64,000 nucleotides of DNA from Legionella sp. PC1000 (GTDB lineage Bacteria; Pseudomonadota; Gammaproteobacteria; Legionellales; Legionellaceae). The stretch spans positions 3,991,001 through 4,055,000 of the forward strand of contig NZ_CP059400.1 in the NCBI RefSeq assembly GCF_014109805.1, read 5' to 3'. Positions 33,932-44,793 of this stretch are shown in pieces. Under the pieces are notes generated by a model. That model saw only the letters and a list, made by a program, of their open reading frames with translations. It had not been told where the DNA came from and searched no databases. A program made the translations under genes and the position numbers. Position 1 is the first letter of the stretch; each line of letters starts with the position of its first letter.

Positions 33932-33956
33932 ATTTCTTAATCGTGAATAGGTACAA

Positions 33957-34808
33957 TTATTTAATTTCACCGAGTGCCTCACCTAAACGGATTGCACTTC
34001 CTGCTCTTAACGCTTCATTCCAATGTACTTGCATATCGTTTGCAAACAGCAAGACAACGGTTGATCCCAATTTAAAATAGCCCATTTCATCGCCTTGGGC
34101 CATTACCCTTTGTTCTTTATCCTGATTGTATTCAAAATCAACACGAGTCTTACTCCGCTTGATATCCCCATGCCAACTGGTTCCTATCGCGCCAACTATA
34201 GTTGCTCCAACCATCACCATAACCATAGGACCTGTTTCGGTGGAAAAAAAGATAATCAGTCGCTCATTGCGCGCAAACAGTCTGGGTACAATGCGAACCG
34301 TTGAAGGTTGAACTGAAAATAAAGCTCCTGGAATATAGGTCATCGAGGTAATTTTAGCATCCATAGGCATATGCACACGATGGTAATCTTTAGGTGACAA
34401 ATACAAAGTAACAAAATGTCCGTTAATAAATTGAGAAGCCACATTGTTATTACATGCTAAAAGATCCGCCACGGAATAATAACGACCTTTTGCTTGAATT
34501 AATTGACCCTGCTCTATAGATCCTATTTCACTCACACAACCATCTACAGGTGAAATAATATCCGCATCCGCCAAGGGCCTACATCCTGGTTTTAGCTGAC
34601 GAATAAAAAAATCATTAAAACAGGAATATGCAGTATGATCTTCGATCAAAGCCTCACTCATATTCACCTGATATTTACTTATAAATCGTTGAATGATGTA
34701 ATTTTTTACTTTGGTATTTTTTACTTCAGCCAAACAACCAGCAAGGCTAGTAAGCCCATGTTGAGGAATCAGGTATTGGGGCAATGTTTTTATTAAATCA
34801 AAAGACAT
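33957..34808 (-). CDS. psd: Phosphatidylserine decarboxylase proenzyme
   Basis: 283 residues from the ATG at 34808; longer frames to 34883 add non-conserved sequence. The self-cleavage site LGST is present near the C-terminus ([11 protein letters not shown]), where the serine becomes the pyruvoyl group. Other family features are [39 protein letters not shown] and [11 protein letters not shown]. It converts phosphatidylserine to phosphatidylethanolamine at the inner membrane, giving the substrate of the PmtA-like enzyme encoded at 14305-14949. Confidence 0.95.
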   Translation of the reverse strand: MSFDLIKTLPQYLIPQHGLTSLAGCLAEVKNTKVKNYIIQRFISKYQVNMSEALIEDHTAYSCFNDFFIRQLKPGCRPLADADIISPVDGCVSEIGSIEQGQLIQAKGRYYSVADLLACNNNVASQFINGHFVTLYLSPKDYHRVHMPMDAKITSMTYIPGALFSVQPSTVRIVPRLFARNERLIIFFSTETGPMVMVMVGATIVGAIGTSWHGDIKRSKTRVDFEYNQDKEQRVMAQGDEMGYFKLGSTVVLLFANDMQVHWNEALRAGSAIRLGEALGEIK

Positions 34809-34914
34809 GTGAAGCTCACAGCATTCTAAAAAAAAGGAATCATAACCTATACTTCCAGCGGTCACAAACATGGTCGTGATCACTTGAAGTATAGCGGTAC
34901 ATTTAACGTGCTTT

Positions 34915-37761
34915 TTAATAAGAATATTCTGAGGTAATTTGTAATTGTCGATGCGACGCAGAAATTGTTTCGTGATGATACCTCAGATTATTGAGATAAT
35001 GTGTTTTATGTTCTTCCAAATTAAATAGAGAAATTAATTGATATTTCGGCTCGTCCAACATCCCTGGATACTTACTGATTTCTCTTTTAATTGCTTCTAT
35101 TATTTTGACAAACAGACACTCATTCAAGGTGGAGGACTCACCTCCATTCATAAAGATCATAGCCAGTACTTTCGCATTACAATTTCCCTTTAAATAACCC
35201 TCTACTTCTGCTCTCCTTGAGGCTCCCAAAAGACTTCCCCATGTCTTCGATTCATATTTTGATAATGATGAAGAGATTAAGCTTTTAAATGATTTATCGG
35301 TAAGGGTATCTACCCAATCATAAATCGTCTTATACAGCACCGCGATGCCCCCATCACTATAAGGATGGGTAAAGCGTTTGTCCTTTTTAGCAAAAAACAC
35401 CACATCTCGGGTAAAATCATTGATGCCTTTTTCAAAACTTTTATCTCTGATCGCAAGATCAATACTTGGTATAGGATGCTTTTGCAACATCAGAGGAGTA
35501 AGACCCTGCACAAGCAAAGTATTCAATGCCCCATCTTGCTGGGTTCCTGAGCTTAAAATATAAGCCAAACGATTATCACCACGTTCCTTTGAGCTCGATT
35601 TTAAATAGTTCTTCACCGGTTCAGCCCTTTGGCGGAATGAAAGTGAGGTGACTACTGGCGCATATTTTTTATCTATAATTTCATTGATATAATGTTCCAA
35701 TTCTTCAGGTTTGAGACTTTTTGCCCAAACAAACAATGAATCATGGTATTGTTTTTTCACGTCTTCATGTGTAAAAGGCAGCACTTCTCGTTTCACGGCA
35801 AGTAATGCTTCTTCCATCAGTTCGTCTGTAGTGGTCAAATGCAATTGGAAATTGACCTGTTCTGCAATGAGCTTAAGGCTGGATGCAATACTATTAAATT
35901 CAGCAGCATAAGTTGTTGTATTCGCCAAGGCCTGGCGAATTTTTAGGTTATATGTTTGATGGAGTAAACTCAGTTTATTGGAAAACTCAAGATTGTCTTC
36001 TTCGGTAAGATCCTTACGTTTTTTTTCATAATAAGTCTTTGTTACTTCACGAAATTCGTTAACAAAGGCAACTAAAGATAATAATGCGCCACGCAAATTA
36101 CTGTCTTTATCAACACTAATCTTTGCTTCAATTATTTCAGCAGAAAGCACAGGGAGGTTTCCAAATAACTCCCATGCACTGGTTAAAGTGTCATCAGTTG
36201 CTTTTTTGCTTAGTAGTTCGGAAATTTGCACGTAGGGAGGATTAGTGGCTTCTTTAAGTAATGAGTTCGTTAGTCTGTACGAACTGTGAATCAACTCTTT
36301 CATTATTGGTGCAAATGCATCACGCCAGACCTGGTGATATCGTTTTTGTAATTCATCAGAATTGTACTTTAGATCTTCTTCTTTAGCATAGGTTGTTTCA
36401 TTTTCCTTTTTGGCCCATTCCTGTATGGTGCGATAAAAAGAAGGCTTTTTGTAAAGATCTAGATAAGTAGGTGACAACGGTAACCCATAGCCGTTATCAG
36501 TACATCCCATGTAAAAGACCACTACTCGATATAAGTTATCATAGTGTTCTTGATATAAATCCATCATAAAATCAACAAATGATTTTGAGTTCGTCGTTTC
36601 ATTGCAAAAGCGAGGATACAGCTCTTCATATTTAGCCCGTAAGCTGGGATCTGTCTCCTCTAAAGAGGTGTAATTTAAAGGCATATCACCAAAGAGCTCT
36701 GTTAAGCGTTTACGTTGTAACTCCGGTTGATATGTTAATAGGGCCTTTAAAGCGGCGGCCAGTTTCTGTTCCTGGGCAAGAGAGTTCTGTGCCAGACGCG
36801 CGAACTCGACTGGGTCTGCATAAGCTTTAGGTAATAGCTTGCGGGCTACATTAGGTACAATAGCCGGAATGGTAACTTGTCCTGGATTTTCGTAAGAAGG
36901 CCAATGATAAGGCATGGATTCCTGAACGTTGGGAAAAGCTTCATAATCACGAACGGTGAGCGTTACATGTTCCTTAGGTACTCCGATTACTGATCTTGGT
37001 ACTTTCATATGGATGGTGAACCAATAGAAGAACATATCAAAATCAATATCCGCAGTCAGCTCCTCAGCTATACCGAGGTTATGAGGATGCGAATCATCAT
37101 CATCCAGGAACCATCGGCCGAGCAAAGTTTCCATGACATCTTTTTCGACCAGGGTTTTCACACTGGGAGCAACTTGCTCCTTTAAAGTACTGTTAACAGG
37201 AATACCCTGACTCGCATAATGGAGCGGTTTAAAACCCTCAATACCAATAGATAGTGTACCAATTAACTTATCTTGAGTGTGGCCTCTTTTTGAGGTGATT
37301 TCCAAGATATTACTTTTTATAGTATTCAGCTGTTCCATTAAGGGCAGTTCAGGATTAAAGTTTGGTATATCCTTTACTGCAATAGTATCCTTCTTTAGTA
37401 AGCCATCAGGAGTTTTAACAGTGTATTCGAGGAGGTCTTTTTGCTCTAATTTAATATAAAGTGTGTTATCTTTTATAGTTTTGTTACTATCTGGCATTAA
37501 TTCGAGATCATACTCCTCGAATACTAAACGCTCTTCGGCCGATCTTTTTCCTTGGAATAACCTTTTGAATGATGAGGTAGCTACACTGATTTTGGCTAAT
37601 AATTCAGGATAGTGATTTTTAGGCTCTAATTTTTTAAAAAAAGCCTTCTTGACAACACCATCTTCTTCAAAGGAAACCTTCCATGTTTCATGAGAGCTAT
37701 CCGAAATTTTTTCTACATAAGTGAGTTTATTATTTCTGAGTGCTTTTTTTGGAATTCCCAT
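34915..37761 (-). CDS. Large protein with kinase-like N-terminal region, putative effector (948 aa)
   Basis: No full-length family is recognised. The N-terminal 250 residues look like a remote kinase or lipid-kinase fold. [11 protein letters not shown] (about 38-47) could be the ATP-binding lysine strand, [19 protein letters not shown] (213-231) resembles an Asp/His...Asn catalytic loop, and [13 protein letters not shown] (237-249) a metal-binding Asp segment. The same layout is seen in HipA and PI kinase relatives. The remaining 700 residues are helical and polar, without signal peptide or clear membrane helix. Size, lack of bacterial relatives and the neighbouring giant ORFs suggest a Dot/Icm effector. 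Kinase activity is a hypothesis only. Confidence 0.6.
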   Translation of the reverse strand: MGIPKKALRNNKLTYVEKISDSSHETWKVSFEEDGVVKKAFFKKLEPKNHYPELLAKISVATSSFKRLFQGKRSAEERLVFEEYDLELMPDSNKTIKDNTLYIKLEQKDLLEYTVKTPDGLLKKDTIAVKDIPNFNPELPLMEQLNTIKSNILEITSKRGHTQDKLIGTLSIGIEGFKPLHYASQGIPVNSTLKEQVAPSVKTLVEKDVMETLLGRWFLDDDDSHPHNLGIAEELTADIDFDMFFYWFTIHMKVPRSVIGVPKEHVTLTVRDYEAFPNVQESMPYHWPSYENPGQVTIPAIVPNVARKLLPKAYADPVEFARLAQNSLAQEQKLAAALKALLTYQPELQRKRLTELFGDMPLNYTSLEETDPSLRAKYEELYPRFCNETTNSKSFVDFMMDLYQEHYDNLYRVVVFYMGCTDNGYGLPLSPTYLDLYKKPSFYRTIQEWAKKENETTYAKEEDLKYNSDELQKRYHQVWRDAFAPIMKELIHSSYRLTNSLLKEATNPPYVQISELLSKKATDDTLTSAWELFGNLPVLSAEIIEAKISVDKDSNLRGALLSLVAFVNEFREVTKTYYEKKRKDLTEEDNLEFSNKLSLLHQTYNLKIRQALANTTTYAAEFNSIASSLKLIAEQVNFQLHLTTTDELMEEALLAVKREVLPFTHEDVKKQYHDSLFVWAKSLKPEELEHYINEIIDKKYAPVVTSLSFRQRAEPVKNYLKSSSKERGDNRLAYILSSGTQQDGALNTLLVQGLTPLMLQKHPIPSIDLAIRDKSFEKGINDFTRDVVFFAKKDKRFTHPYSDGGIAVLYKTIYDWVDTLTDKSFKSLISSSLSKYESKTWGSLLGASRRAEVEGYLKGNCNAKVLAMIFMNGGESSTLNECLFVKIIEAIKREISKYPGMLDEPKYQLISLFNLEEHKTHYLNNLRYHHETISASHRQLQITSEYSY

Positions 37762-38025
37762 ATTTTAATCCATTAAATCCCAGTCGTCCTTTTAGAATAG
37801 TTCATATTAGGCAGAAATATTCAATAAGTTCAAGAATAATTTTCAAACAGATAACAAGGAAACTAAACAGTTAAGATTCAAATACTTAATGGATTACTCA
37901 AACTCATGACACACTGTTTTTGAATGAATCATCATGCAAATTACATGCCTGATCAGTAAGAATGCCCCGCCCGGAGGGAGATTGGTTCCGGGCTAAGGGC
38001 GGTAACCTTCTTCGGTTACGTTTGA

Positions 38026-40326
38026 CTAACTCATTTGACACCAGGATAGGGGAAAACACACTCCATTTTCATCCGAGTTTTCTAGATCGATAAGCTTAAG
38101 CACTTCCTTATCCAGTTCGCGTATTTCCTCTCCTGAGCGAGTCTGGTTAAAAAACCAGAAATTGCCAGTCTTGTAGTATTTATATGCGTTAGCCCCTCCA
38201 AGGGAAAGGGTGCAGCTAACTATATTAGCAATAACAATTAAGGCATTGTATAAAAATCTATATAAATCAGACTCAATTTCAGGATCGACAATTTTAAGTA
38301 CTTCATTTTCAGCGTTCTTTAATGTAGTCCGCACATCATCGGCATGAGGATTCATGAGCGCATCATAAGAAATATTGTATAATTTTTTCCTATAAGCTTC
38401 TTCTGCATCCTTCCATTTTTTATGCATTTCACTGGATGATTTAGACCCAGCTAAACGCTCATGAATTATTTTGCATTGAGCCTCAACCCGCAAAATAATG
38501 TGCCGAAACCGTTTAGCTTCTTCCCTCTCTTCTTGTGCTGCCAATTCGATCAGATCTTTTCCGATCTTTAAGTCTTGCATTTGCCTGACACAAATAAAAC
38601 GCTCGCGCAGGCTGTCAGCCAAAGCCAATTGTACTGGATCTTTTATGGCAAGGACCTTATTGCCTTGAGTTTGTATCCCATGCACTACCCCGCTATAAAG
38701 AACTTCCATCAATAACGTTCGCGTTTTATCCTCCATATTCGCTAATTGTGGTAAAAGCAGGCGTAAGGCTTGTCCTTTATTATCCTTCTCTAATACTAAA
38801 TGATAGGCTTGAAGAGGGGCAGTAATACCTGATTTTTTTAATAGAAGTAACGCGGTGCTTGCTGCTTTTAACTCGTCAAGAGTTAGTTTGCGTAATCTTG
38901 ATGTTACATCATGAAGCTCTTGAAATTCTTTAGCGAAATGGTGAGCAATTGATTTTTGTAAATGTTGGTGTGGATTTAGCGCAAGCTTTTCTAGATCTTC
39001 AATAGTAATGGTTTTGGTTTGGTCTAAAGCCACCAGGCTTGAAGCCAATAAGGGATATTTCTTTGTTGCAGCAACGATTTGTTGATAACCATCTTCAGAT
39101 AAAGATCCTTTGACCCAAAATATCAAACAAAGTCGTCTGCAGTCTTCATCCGGTATAGAAAAAATAAGTTTTAATTCGTCACGTTTCGATTTAGATTCTT
39201 TAAAAAATTTAGGGACATCTTCTGTGAGTGCCGGCTCCAACTCAACTAAACTGGCTATAGCTTGGTAGTAAGCTTTTTCAGATAAAATATCTCGAATTAA
39301 TTCCTCCGGATAGGATTGTTGAATTAAAAATGGAAGTAGCTTAATTTGGGTCTCATCCCTCATGTAGCCACTAAACTTTCTAATCAATTCAAGATTGGTC
39401 AGTAGCTTCCGGTTTTGCTCAAGAATTCCCTTTTCGTAAAATACGATGATGCTTTTTAATAAACTTTTATTAATGCGTTCATCATCAGTGAATGTTAATT
39501 GAATTCTTTGAATTTCTTTACGTAATGGACTGGATTCAGATAAAAGCTCCTTGAGCAGAGAAACGGACAACGGAAGCTCATCCAGTATTTTGTATTGAAA
39601 AAGCAAATCCAGGGCTGGATTCTCTGCAAATAACGCGGATAAATTAAGTTCAGCAAAAGGAAGCGGTTCGTGGAGGGTTGCCGTTTCTTGCGCTACTTGG
39701 ATTTTTCGCATCAATAGGGCAATACGATGAAATCGTAAGTTAATCTCGTTATTCCCTTGGACTGCATTGTGTAATAAAAAACCGGGAATAGCAGAACCAA
39801 TCTGCTTTAATAAGGGTTCTATAGATGACACGGGAGAAACGTTCACCCCAGCAGCAGGCGATTTAATATACGGGGTTAAATTAAAGCTTGCTACACAGAC
39901 AATTTCTCTGGTTTGTGGACTTGCATGACCCTTTTTTATTAAACCGATTACCCACTGTTTCGGGTCATCCTTTCGATACATCACCATAACGCCGCAGTCC
40001 TCTCCTGCGTCATTAATATAGGCAAAATCATGGCAACCTAAATTCGCCTTGTAAGCCTCTGAGTCTTCCTTTTCTCTTTTGAGCGGCTCGGGTCCAAATA
40101 AATAGGACAGATTTCCTGCAGTCATATTACCATGCAGATAATATTTCCCTAGAGCCTGTTTGCGCCAGATATTAAAATGTCTTATTGCTTGCTGTATCGT
40201 ACCCAGGAAATTCACAGATGGGAGATCCGCAATTATTTTTGTGTCATCTTTTTGTTCTGCAATGGCCCAGCCCTGTCCAAAAGCATGAAAAATTTGTTCT
40301 GCGTTTCCCTTCAGCAAATAAGGCAT
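38026..40326 (-). CDS. Large orphan protein with C-terminal hydrophobic segment, putative effector (766 aa)
   Basis: I do not recognise a family. The N-terminal 200 residues are globular (QAIRHFNIWRKQALGKYYLH, then GCHDFAYINDAGEDCGVMVM and VIGLIKKGHAS). Residues about 220-650 are helical, with many leucines. Near the C-terminus a hydrophobic stretch (YNALIVIANIVSCTLSLGGA) is followed by an aromatic, basic loop and a charged tail. A single late membrane segment with a cytoplasmic-type N-terminus fits effectors that anchor in host membranes. It shares strand and region with the 948-residue gene, 260 bases away. The start codon has no clear ribosome site. Confidence 0.6.
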   Translation of the reverse strand: MPYLLKGNAEQIFHAFGQGWAIAEQKDDTKIIADLPSVNFLGTIQQAIRHFNIWRKQALGKYYLHGNMTAGNLSYLFGPEPLKREKEDSEAYKANLGCHDFAYINDAGEDCGVMVMYRKDDPKQWVIGLIKKGHASPQTREIVCVASFNLTPYIKSPAAGVNVSPVSSIEPLLKQIGSAIPGFLLHNAVQGNNEINLRFHRIALLMRKIQVAQETATLHEPLPFAELNLSALFAENPALDLLFQYKILDELPLSVSLLKELLSESSPLRKEIQRIQLTFTDDERINKSLLKSIIVFYEKGILEQNRKLLTNLELIRKFSGYMRDETQIKLLPFLIQQSYPEELIRDILSEKAYYQAIASLVELEPALTEDVPKFFKESKSKRDELKLIFSIPDEDCRRLCLIFWVKGSLSEDGYQQIVAATKKYPLLASSLVALDQTKTITIEDLEKLALNPHQHLQKSIAHHFAKEFQELHDVTSRLRKLTLDELKAASTALLLLKKSGITAPLQAYHLVLEKDNKGQALRLLLPQLANMEDKTRTLLMEVLYSGVVHGIQTQGNKVLAIKDPVQLALADSLRERFICVRQMQDLKIGKDLIELAAQEEREEAKRFRHIILRVEAQCKIIHERLAGSKSSSEMHKKWKDAEEAYRKKLYNISYDALMNPHADDVRTTLKNAENEVLKIVDPEIESDLYRFLYNALIVIANIVSCTLSLGGANAYKYYKTGNFWFFNQTRSGEEIRELDKEVLKLIDLENSDENGVCFPLSWCQMS

Positions 40327-40547
40327 AATTCATTCTCAATATGACAAATTGAGAGTATTATAACCAGGAATTCATCGAGATGGTGATGGTTTTTTGCTAA
40401 AATTGCATTTTTAATACCTTATAATACGTTATAATGACTCATTAAGCCCGAATAAAAGAGATCAGGACGTAGGACCCAGTCCTATTGAGAAGCCCCTTAA
40501 TTATGCGGATGACGTACTGACGATCCATCAAGACAAAGAAAATAAAT

Positions 40548-41396
40548 ATGAAATGCAATATCATAGGCGCAGGCCGATTAGGTAAAAATATCGCACTGGC
40601 CTTATCTAAAGCTCATCTCATCTCGTCCTTTTCCATTTGTAATCGCAGTTTGGAAAGTGCACAAAGGGCGAGGCAGGAGATTGGTTCCGGCCAGGTAGTT
40701 GACAAAATTGCGCACTTACCTGCAGCTGAAGTAATCTGGATATGCTGTAATGATGATGCCATTCACAATGCCGTAGAAATCCTCACTCATACTGATGTCT
40801 TAAAGCCGGGTAATTTTGTTATTCACTGCAGTGGGGTTTTGAGTTCAGCTGTATTGGCTCCTTTAAGAAAACAAGGCTGCTTAGTCGCGAGTTTTCATCC
40901 TTTAAAAGCATTTAAAGCAAATTATCTGGAGCCCACAGCATTTTATCAAGTTGATTGTGTTTTGGAGGGTGACTCTGAAGTATGCGAGTGGCTAAAAAGC
41001 GCGTTCAAGCAGTTAGGTTCTCATCTCATTACCCTTAAACCGGAGGCAAAAACAGCATATCATGCTGCGGCATGTATGGCTTCAAATTACTTAATTACCT
41101 TGGCATCCTGCAGTGAAGAATTGTTTCTTAAAGCAGGTATCGATGCACAACAAAGTCGACGGATGATAGTCAATTTAATGCAAGGTAATTTAAATAACTT
41201 AGAACAAACCGAACGTATTGCAGAGTCACTCACAGGACCATTAGCAAGAGGGGATGTGCAAACCATTGCGTTGCATTTAGATTCGATAGAAAATCCAGAG
41301 ATCAAGCGTTTATACCAAAGTGCAGCATTGAGTACCTTGCCGCTAACACAATTATCTGAAGAAATAAAAGAAAAAATTACAGGTCTTTGTAGTTGA
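40548..41396 (+). CDS. DUF2520/Rossmann-like domain protein
   Basis: 282 residues. It begins with a dinucleotide-binding fold (MKCNIIGAGRLGKNIALALS) and then has EVIWICCNDDAI and VIHCSGVLSSAVLAPL. The DUF2520 signature follows: VASFHPLKAF, then AAACMASNYLITL, and a helical C-terminal domain. The family resembles 6-phosphogluconate and ketopantoate reductase-type dehydrogenases, but its substrate is unknown. It stands between giant effector-like genes and reads opposite to them. The ribosome site is weak, and the upstream 110 bp hold two TATAAT-like boxes. Confidence 0.85.
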   Translation: MKCNIIGAGRLGKNIALALSKAHLISSFSICNRSLESAQRARQEIGSGQVVDKIAHLPAAEVIWICCNDDAIHNAVEILTHTDVLKPGNFVIHCSGVLSSAVLAPLRKQGCLVASFHPLKAFKANYLEPTAFYQVDCVLEGDSEVCEWLKSAFKQLGSHLITLKPEAKTAYHAAACMASNYLITLASCSEELFLKAGIDAQQSRRMIVNLMQGNLNNLEQTERIAESLTGPLARGDVQTIALHLDSIENPEIKRLYQSAALSTLPLTQLSEEIKEKITGLCS

Positions 41397-41499
41397 GTTT
41401 CTCACTTAAAAGAATGAGTTATCCAATATCCTGGGTTACAGCCTTCAACCAGGGCTGTATCTCACCCTGGAACAATAGGCTGCCAAAAAGTCAAAGTTC

Positions 41500-44400
41500 T
41501 TAGACATTCGTAGGAGTACTACTATATTGCTCTCCCTTTCCTAGACCCGATTCGTCAGAAAGGTCAACACCAATACCCTCTTTAGGATCAACTAAGTCAA
41601 TTTGTGATCGCGGTGATACCACTGGTTGCTTTGGAATCTCTTTAACCCCCAAACGATCTACCAGTGTTTTTGGACCATCATTAAATTGAGGCTCAACAAC
41701 TTTGACTTTGGCCTCTTCTTTCTCAACTTGAAACTCATAGCCTTCATGAGAGCCCCCCTTGGCTTTCTTAAGTCCGTCCTTTTCCGTACTCGTTAATTCT
41801 GTTCCACCTTTCTTCTTATTAAATAATTCATCTTCCTTTAACACCTCTAAAATTACCTCACGAGTACGTTTATCCTGGCCTTTATGTGCCTGGGTTTTAC
41901 TTGCGCCGGTAGCATCAAGATTCATTTCTCTATCTGCCGCATTATTAGTATCAATTAATTGGGCGATATAGAACTTTCTAACTGAAGGAATCAGTAATAA
42001 GGGTGCTGTTGCTAAAGCAAACAGTCCAAGCCCAATTCGCGCAGTCCAACGCAAGAAAGGATTTTTTATATTCTGCACAAATGAAAAACTGCTTACTTTC
42101 GCAGCACCGCCTTGGTCTTCGCGTGAAATTGCTGCCGCACCCCCGTGCAAGTTACTTTTGCTTACCGATACAGCAATCGCAGCACGTAATTCATCGGGAT
42201 CCGCTGTTTCTCCTTTTGCATATGCTTTCATTTGAGCATAAATTGCTTTTTCATGCTTTTGCAGCTTATCCAGCTTTCCATCGTTATGTTCTACACGCTC
42301 ATGAATACTTTTCAATAAGGCAAAGCGCAACATGACATCCTGATTACGCTCATTACCACTTTTACAGCCCCCAGTTGATGCCCATTCGATATACATACTA
42401 AGCGCTTGGCTCAGTTGACCGTAGCGTACATCCCAATGCTGGTTAGTAGCAATCATTCTTGCAAGTGCATTGGACGCTAATGAAGGTAAATCGTCATCAT
42501 CCTCTTGTTGCGATAACCCACTTTCTAATTCTTTTTTAAATGCTCTGATCTCTTTAATTAAAGTATCACCCGCTATTGACTGAGCGAAATATGTTGGTCT
42601 CTGTTTATCATCTAAAAAAGTATCATAATGCTCACGTACTCTAGCATTGATAGCAGTGATTTTTTCCTTTACTTCTTCACTTAAATAAGCACTATTTTCT
42701 TGAAACGTGTGCAGCATGGCCATTTCGGCACTTAAGGTAATGTCATCCAGTTCCACAGAACCGGTAACGAAACTTCTATCATCTCGATAACCTAAATCTC
42801 GAGTATGCCGGTTTGTACCGATATTTTGTACGTATAAGAAATTATTTTTGCCTGGTTCTAACTCTTTCTGTCCTGCATTAAACTCATGCATGGCCTGGAT
42901 CATATAGAGGGCACTGGCTCTTTGTCGGTTATTATTATCTCCTATAGTTTCAAATGCTTCTGAATGAAACGAAGTAAATAAGTTTTCTACGGCAGGACCT
43001 TCTTTGCCACCACGCATATTACGCATTTGCGCATGAAGAAAACCAAATTTATTTACTAGATCTCTTCTAATGTCGTCTTCGCTCATCGTGGGATGAAAAA
43101 CCAGTGCTGGTGAGGGGATACGCGCACTCACAGCGGGAGTTGGATGCAATACACCCGTTTCATCTTGATAAGTATAAGTAACTCGCCTAAAAGCCGCTTG
43201 ATCTTCTGTTTGTAACCCTGGAATAAACGAAGGTTTGTCATGTGCTGTCTGTTTAGTTCCGCTTATTAACATCCCTTGTTGTAAGTAATTGGACGTGTAA
43301 AAATAGTCATATCCTGTAGCCGTCTCCGCAGTAAAGACATGTTTATTCAACTCGCCGCTTAGTTTTTGCATGTATCCTAAAACAGTTTCTCTAGTACGCT
43401 TCTTAATTAGAGCCTCTTGCTCTTCTTTCGTAAGGCTTCCAGAAGTTAACTTCCCTTCTTCATCAAATTTTAAATTCTGATGCTTCTTAAGTAGTTCCTT
43501 TTGTTCTGCTTCCGTTAATTTTCCTGAAGTTAACTTTCCTTCTTCATCAAATTCTAAAGATAACGCTACGCGTTCTTTTAAATGCGCAACGACTCCTTCT
43601 ATAAGTGCTTTTTTTGCAGATTCAGCTAATTTAACTCTTTCTTTAGCCAAATTTTGATTAAGTTTATTTACATCAACCTTACCATTTGAATCACTGGATT
43701 TTTTAACGGCTTCCTTATAAGCCTTGGCCACTTCATCCTGAATCTTCAGCGCGGCATTATGGCGAATATTTTGCCACGCATCATGACTAATTGTTTCCTT
43801 ATCTTCACCATAGGTTATGGAACGCCGCTCAAATGTTCTCGCCATTAAATTCATATGCGCATAAGTTTCTTCAAAAGAGGCAACCATGCTTGCTCTTTGA
43901 TGAGAAAGAAGCGGCTGTCCACCATATTTTTTTACAAACTTATCCCTTAGCTTCCTATGCACATCGGTGCCTTCACCATTTACTTGACCACTTAAATCAA
44001 TAGAACATAAAGTAGTGTCAGTAGGTGTACGACCACCAAGGACCTTTTTAAGCCCCCCTTTAATCTCTATACCTTGTCTATCGTCAACATTCGGCATGTT
44101 TAGAGCAGCTTCTATCTTCTTAAGTACCTTTTCTTGTTCTTTTTCAGATAGTGTTAACTCGTAAATTAAACGAGCTTGGGGATCAAACAATAAATCGTCA
44201 CGCTTCTTAAGTATCTCGCTTTGTTCCTTTTCAGATAAAACCCCTGAGGTTAACCGTCCGTGTTCATCAAACAAAAAATCCTCATGGTTCTTCTTCACTT
44301 CTTCTTGTTCTTGTGCTGTTAGAACTAAATGTCCCTCCTTATCAAGCAAGGTGACCTTACTTCTTACACGCTCCAGGGTTATTTCACGCAGGTAATCTTG

Positions 44401-44670
44401 ATAGATGGCATTGGCTTTGGCGGTAGCATATCGTTGCTGTTCGATTTTTATTCCATCGCGTACTTCTTGAGATAGACTATTCTGGAAATCAAGATCATTT
44501 AAACTCGCTAAGGCTTTTCGTTCATCACTTCCTTCAGCTGTTTCGCCTGCTTTAAAAAGTAATTTCTGATATATTGCAATTTTGACATCATCTCTTAAAT
44601 TTCTAAAATTTTCTTGATAATGCCCCTCACCTGCTGCGATAAGATCTTTAAATGTTTTTAAAAGTGCCAT
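41500..44670 (-). CDS. Large CX5R-phosphatase-like protein with 28-residue repeats, putative effector (1056 aa)
   Basis: AGGGG precedes the ATG. Residues 769-775 read CKSGNER, preceded by STGG and followed by NQDVML. This is a CX5R motif and closely resembles the CKSGKDR loop of SopB/IpgD phosphoinositide phosphatases and of Legionella SidF/SidP. A hydrophobic stretch lies late (about 868-895: IGLGLFALATAPLLLIPSV), as in SidF, which has C-terminal membrane segments. Five copies of a ~28-residue unit (FDEEGKLTSGKLTEAEQ plus a basic end) occupy about 107-187 (three) and 373-427 (two). The rest is helical. It could be a membrane-bound phosphoinositide phosphatase delivered to the host; activity is inferred from the motif only. 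Confidence 0.65.
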   Translation of the reverse strand: MALLKTFKDLIAAGEGHYQENFRNLRDDVKIAIYQKLLFKAGETAEGSDERKALASLNDLDFQNSLSQEVRDGIKIEQQRYATAKANAIYQDYLREITLERVRSKVTLLDKEGHLVLTAQEQEEVKKNHEDFLFDEHGRLTSGVLSEKEQSEILKKRDDLLFDPQARLIYELTLSEKEQEKVLKKIEAALNMPNVDDRQGIEIKGGLKKVLGGRTPTDTTLCSIDLSGQVNGEGTDVHRKLRDKFVKKYGGQPLLSHQRASMVASFEETYAHMNLMARTFERRSITYGEDKETISHDAWQNIRHNAALKIQDEVAKAYKEAVKKSSDSNGKVDVNKLNQNLAKERVKLAESAKKALIEGVVAHLKERVALSLEFDEEGKLTSGKLTEAEQKELLKKHQNLKFDEEGKLTSGSLTKEEQEALIKKRTRETVLGYMQKLSGELNKHVFTAETATGYDYFYTSNYLQQGMLISGTKQTAHDKPSFIPGLQTEDQAAFRRVTYTYQDETGVLHPTPAVSARIPSPALVFHPTMSEDDIRRDLVNKFGFLHAQMRNMRGGKEGPAVENLFTSFHSEAFETIGDNNNRQRASALYMIQAMHEFNAGQKELEPGKNNFLYVQNIGTNRHTRDLGYRDDRSFVTGSVELDDITLSAEMAMLHTFQENSAYLSEEVKEKITAINARVREHYDTFLDDKQRPTYFAQSIAGDTLIKEIRAFKKELESGLSQQEDDDDLPSLASNALARMIATNQHWDVRYGQLSQALSMYIEWASTGGCKSGNERNQDVMLRFALLKSIHERVEHNDGKLDKLQKHEKAIYAQMKAYAKGETADPDELRAAIAVSVSKSNLHGGAAAISREDQGGAAKVSSFSFVQNIKNPFLRWTARIGLGLFALATAPLLLIPSVRKFYIAQLIDTNNAADREMNLDATGASKTQAHKGQDKRTREVILEVLKEDELFNKKKGGTELTSTEKDGLKKAKGGSHEGYEFQVEKEEAKVKVVEPQFNDGPKTLVDRLGVKEIPKQPVVSPRSQIDLVDPKEGIGVDLSDESGLGKGEQYSSTPTNV

Positions 44671-44793
44671 GCAACGGCCCCTACTTAGGCTTATGATTAT
44701 ATTTTAGCACGCAAATATTACATTAACCTTACGTGATATAAATTCAAAAAAGCTACTGCATCAAGTAGTTCTGTAGTTAACTGGAATAGTAAA

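Noticed and set aside
40394..40435. Promoter of the DUF2520 gene
   Set aside because: Two TATAAT boxes are present, but TTGCTA and TTGCAT lie at 10 or 20 bases, not near 17. Left as a possibility only.
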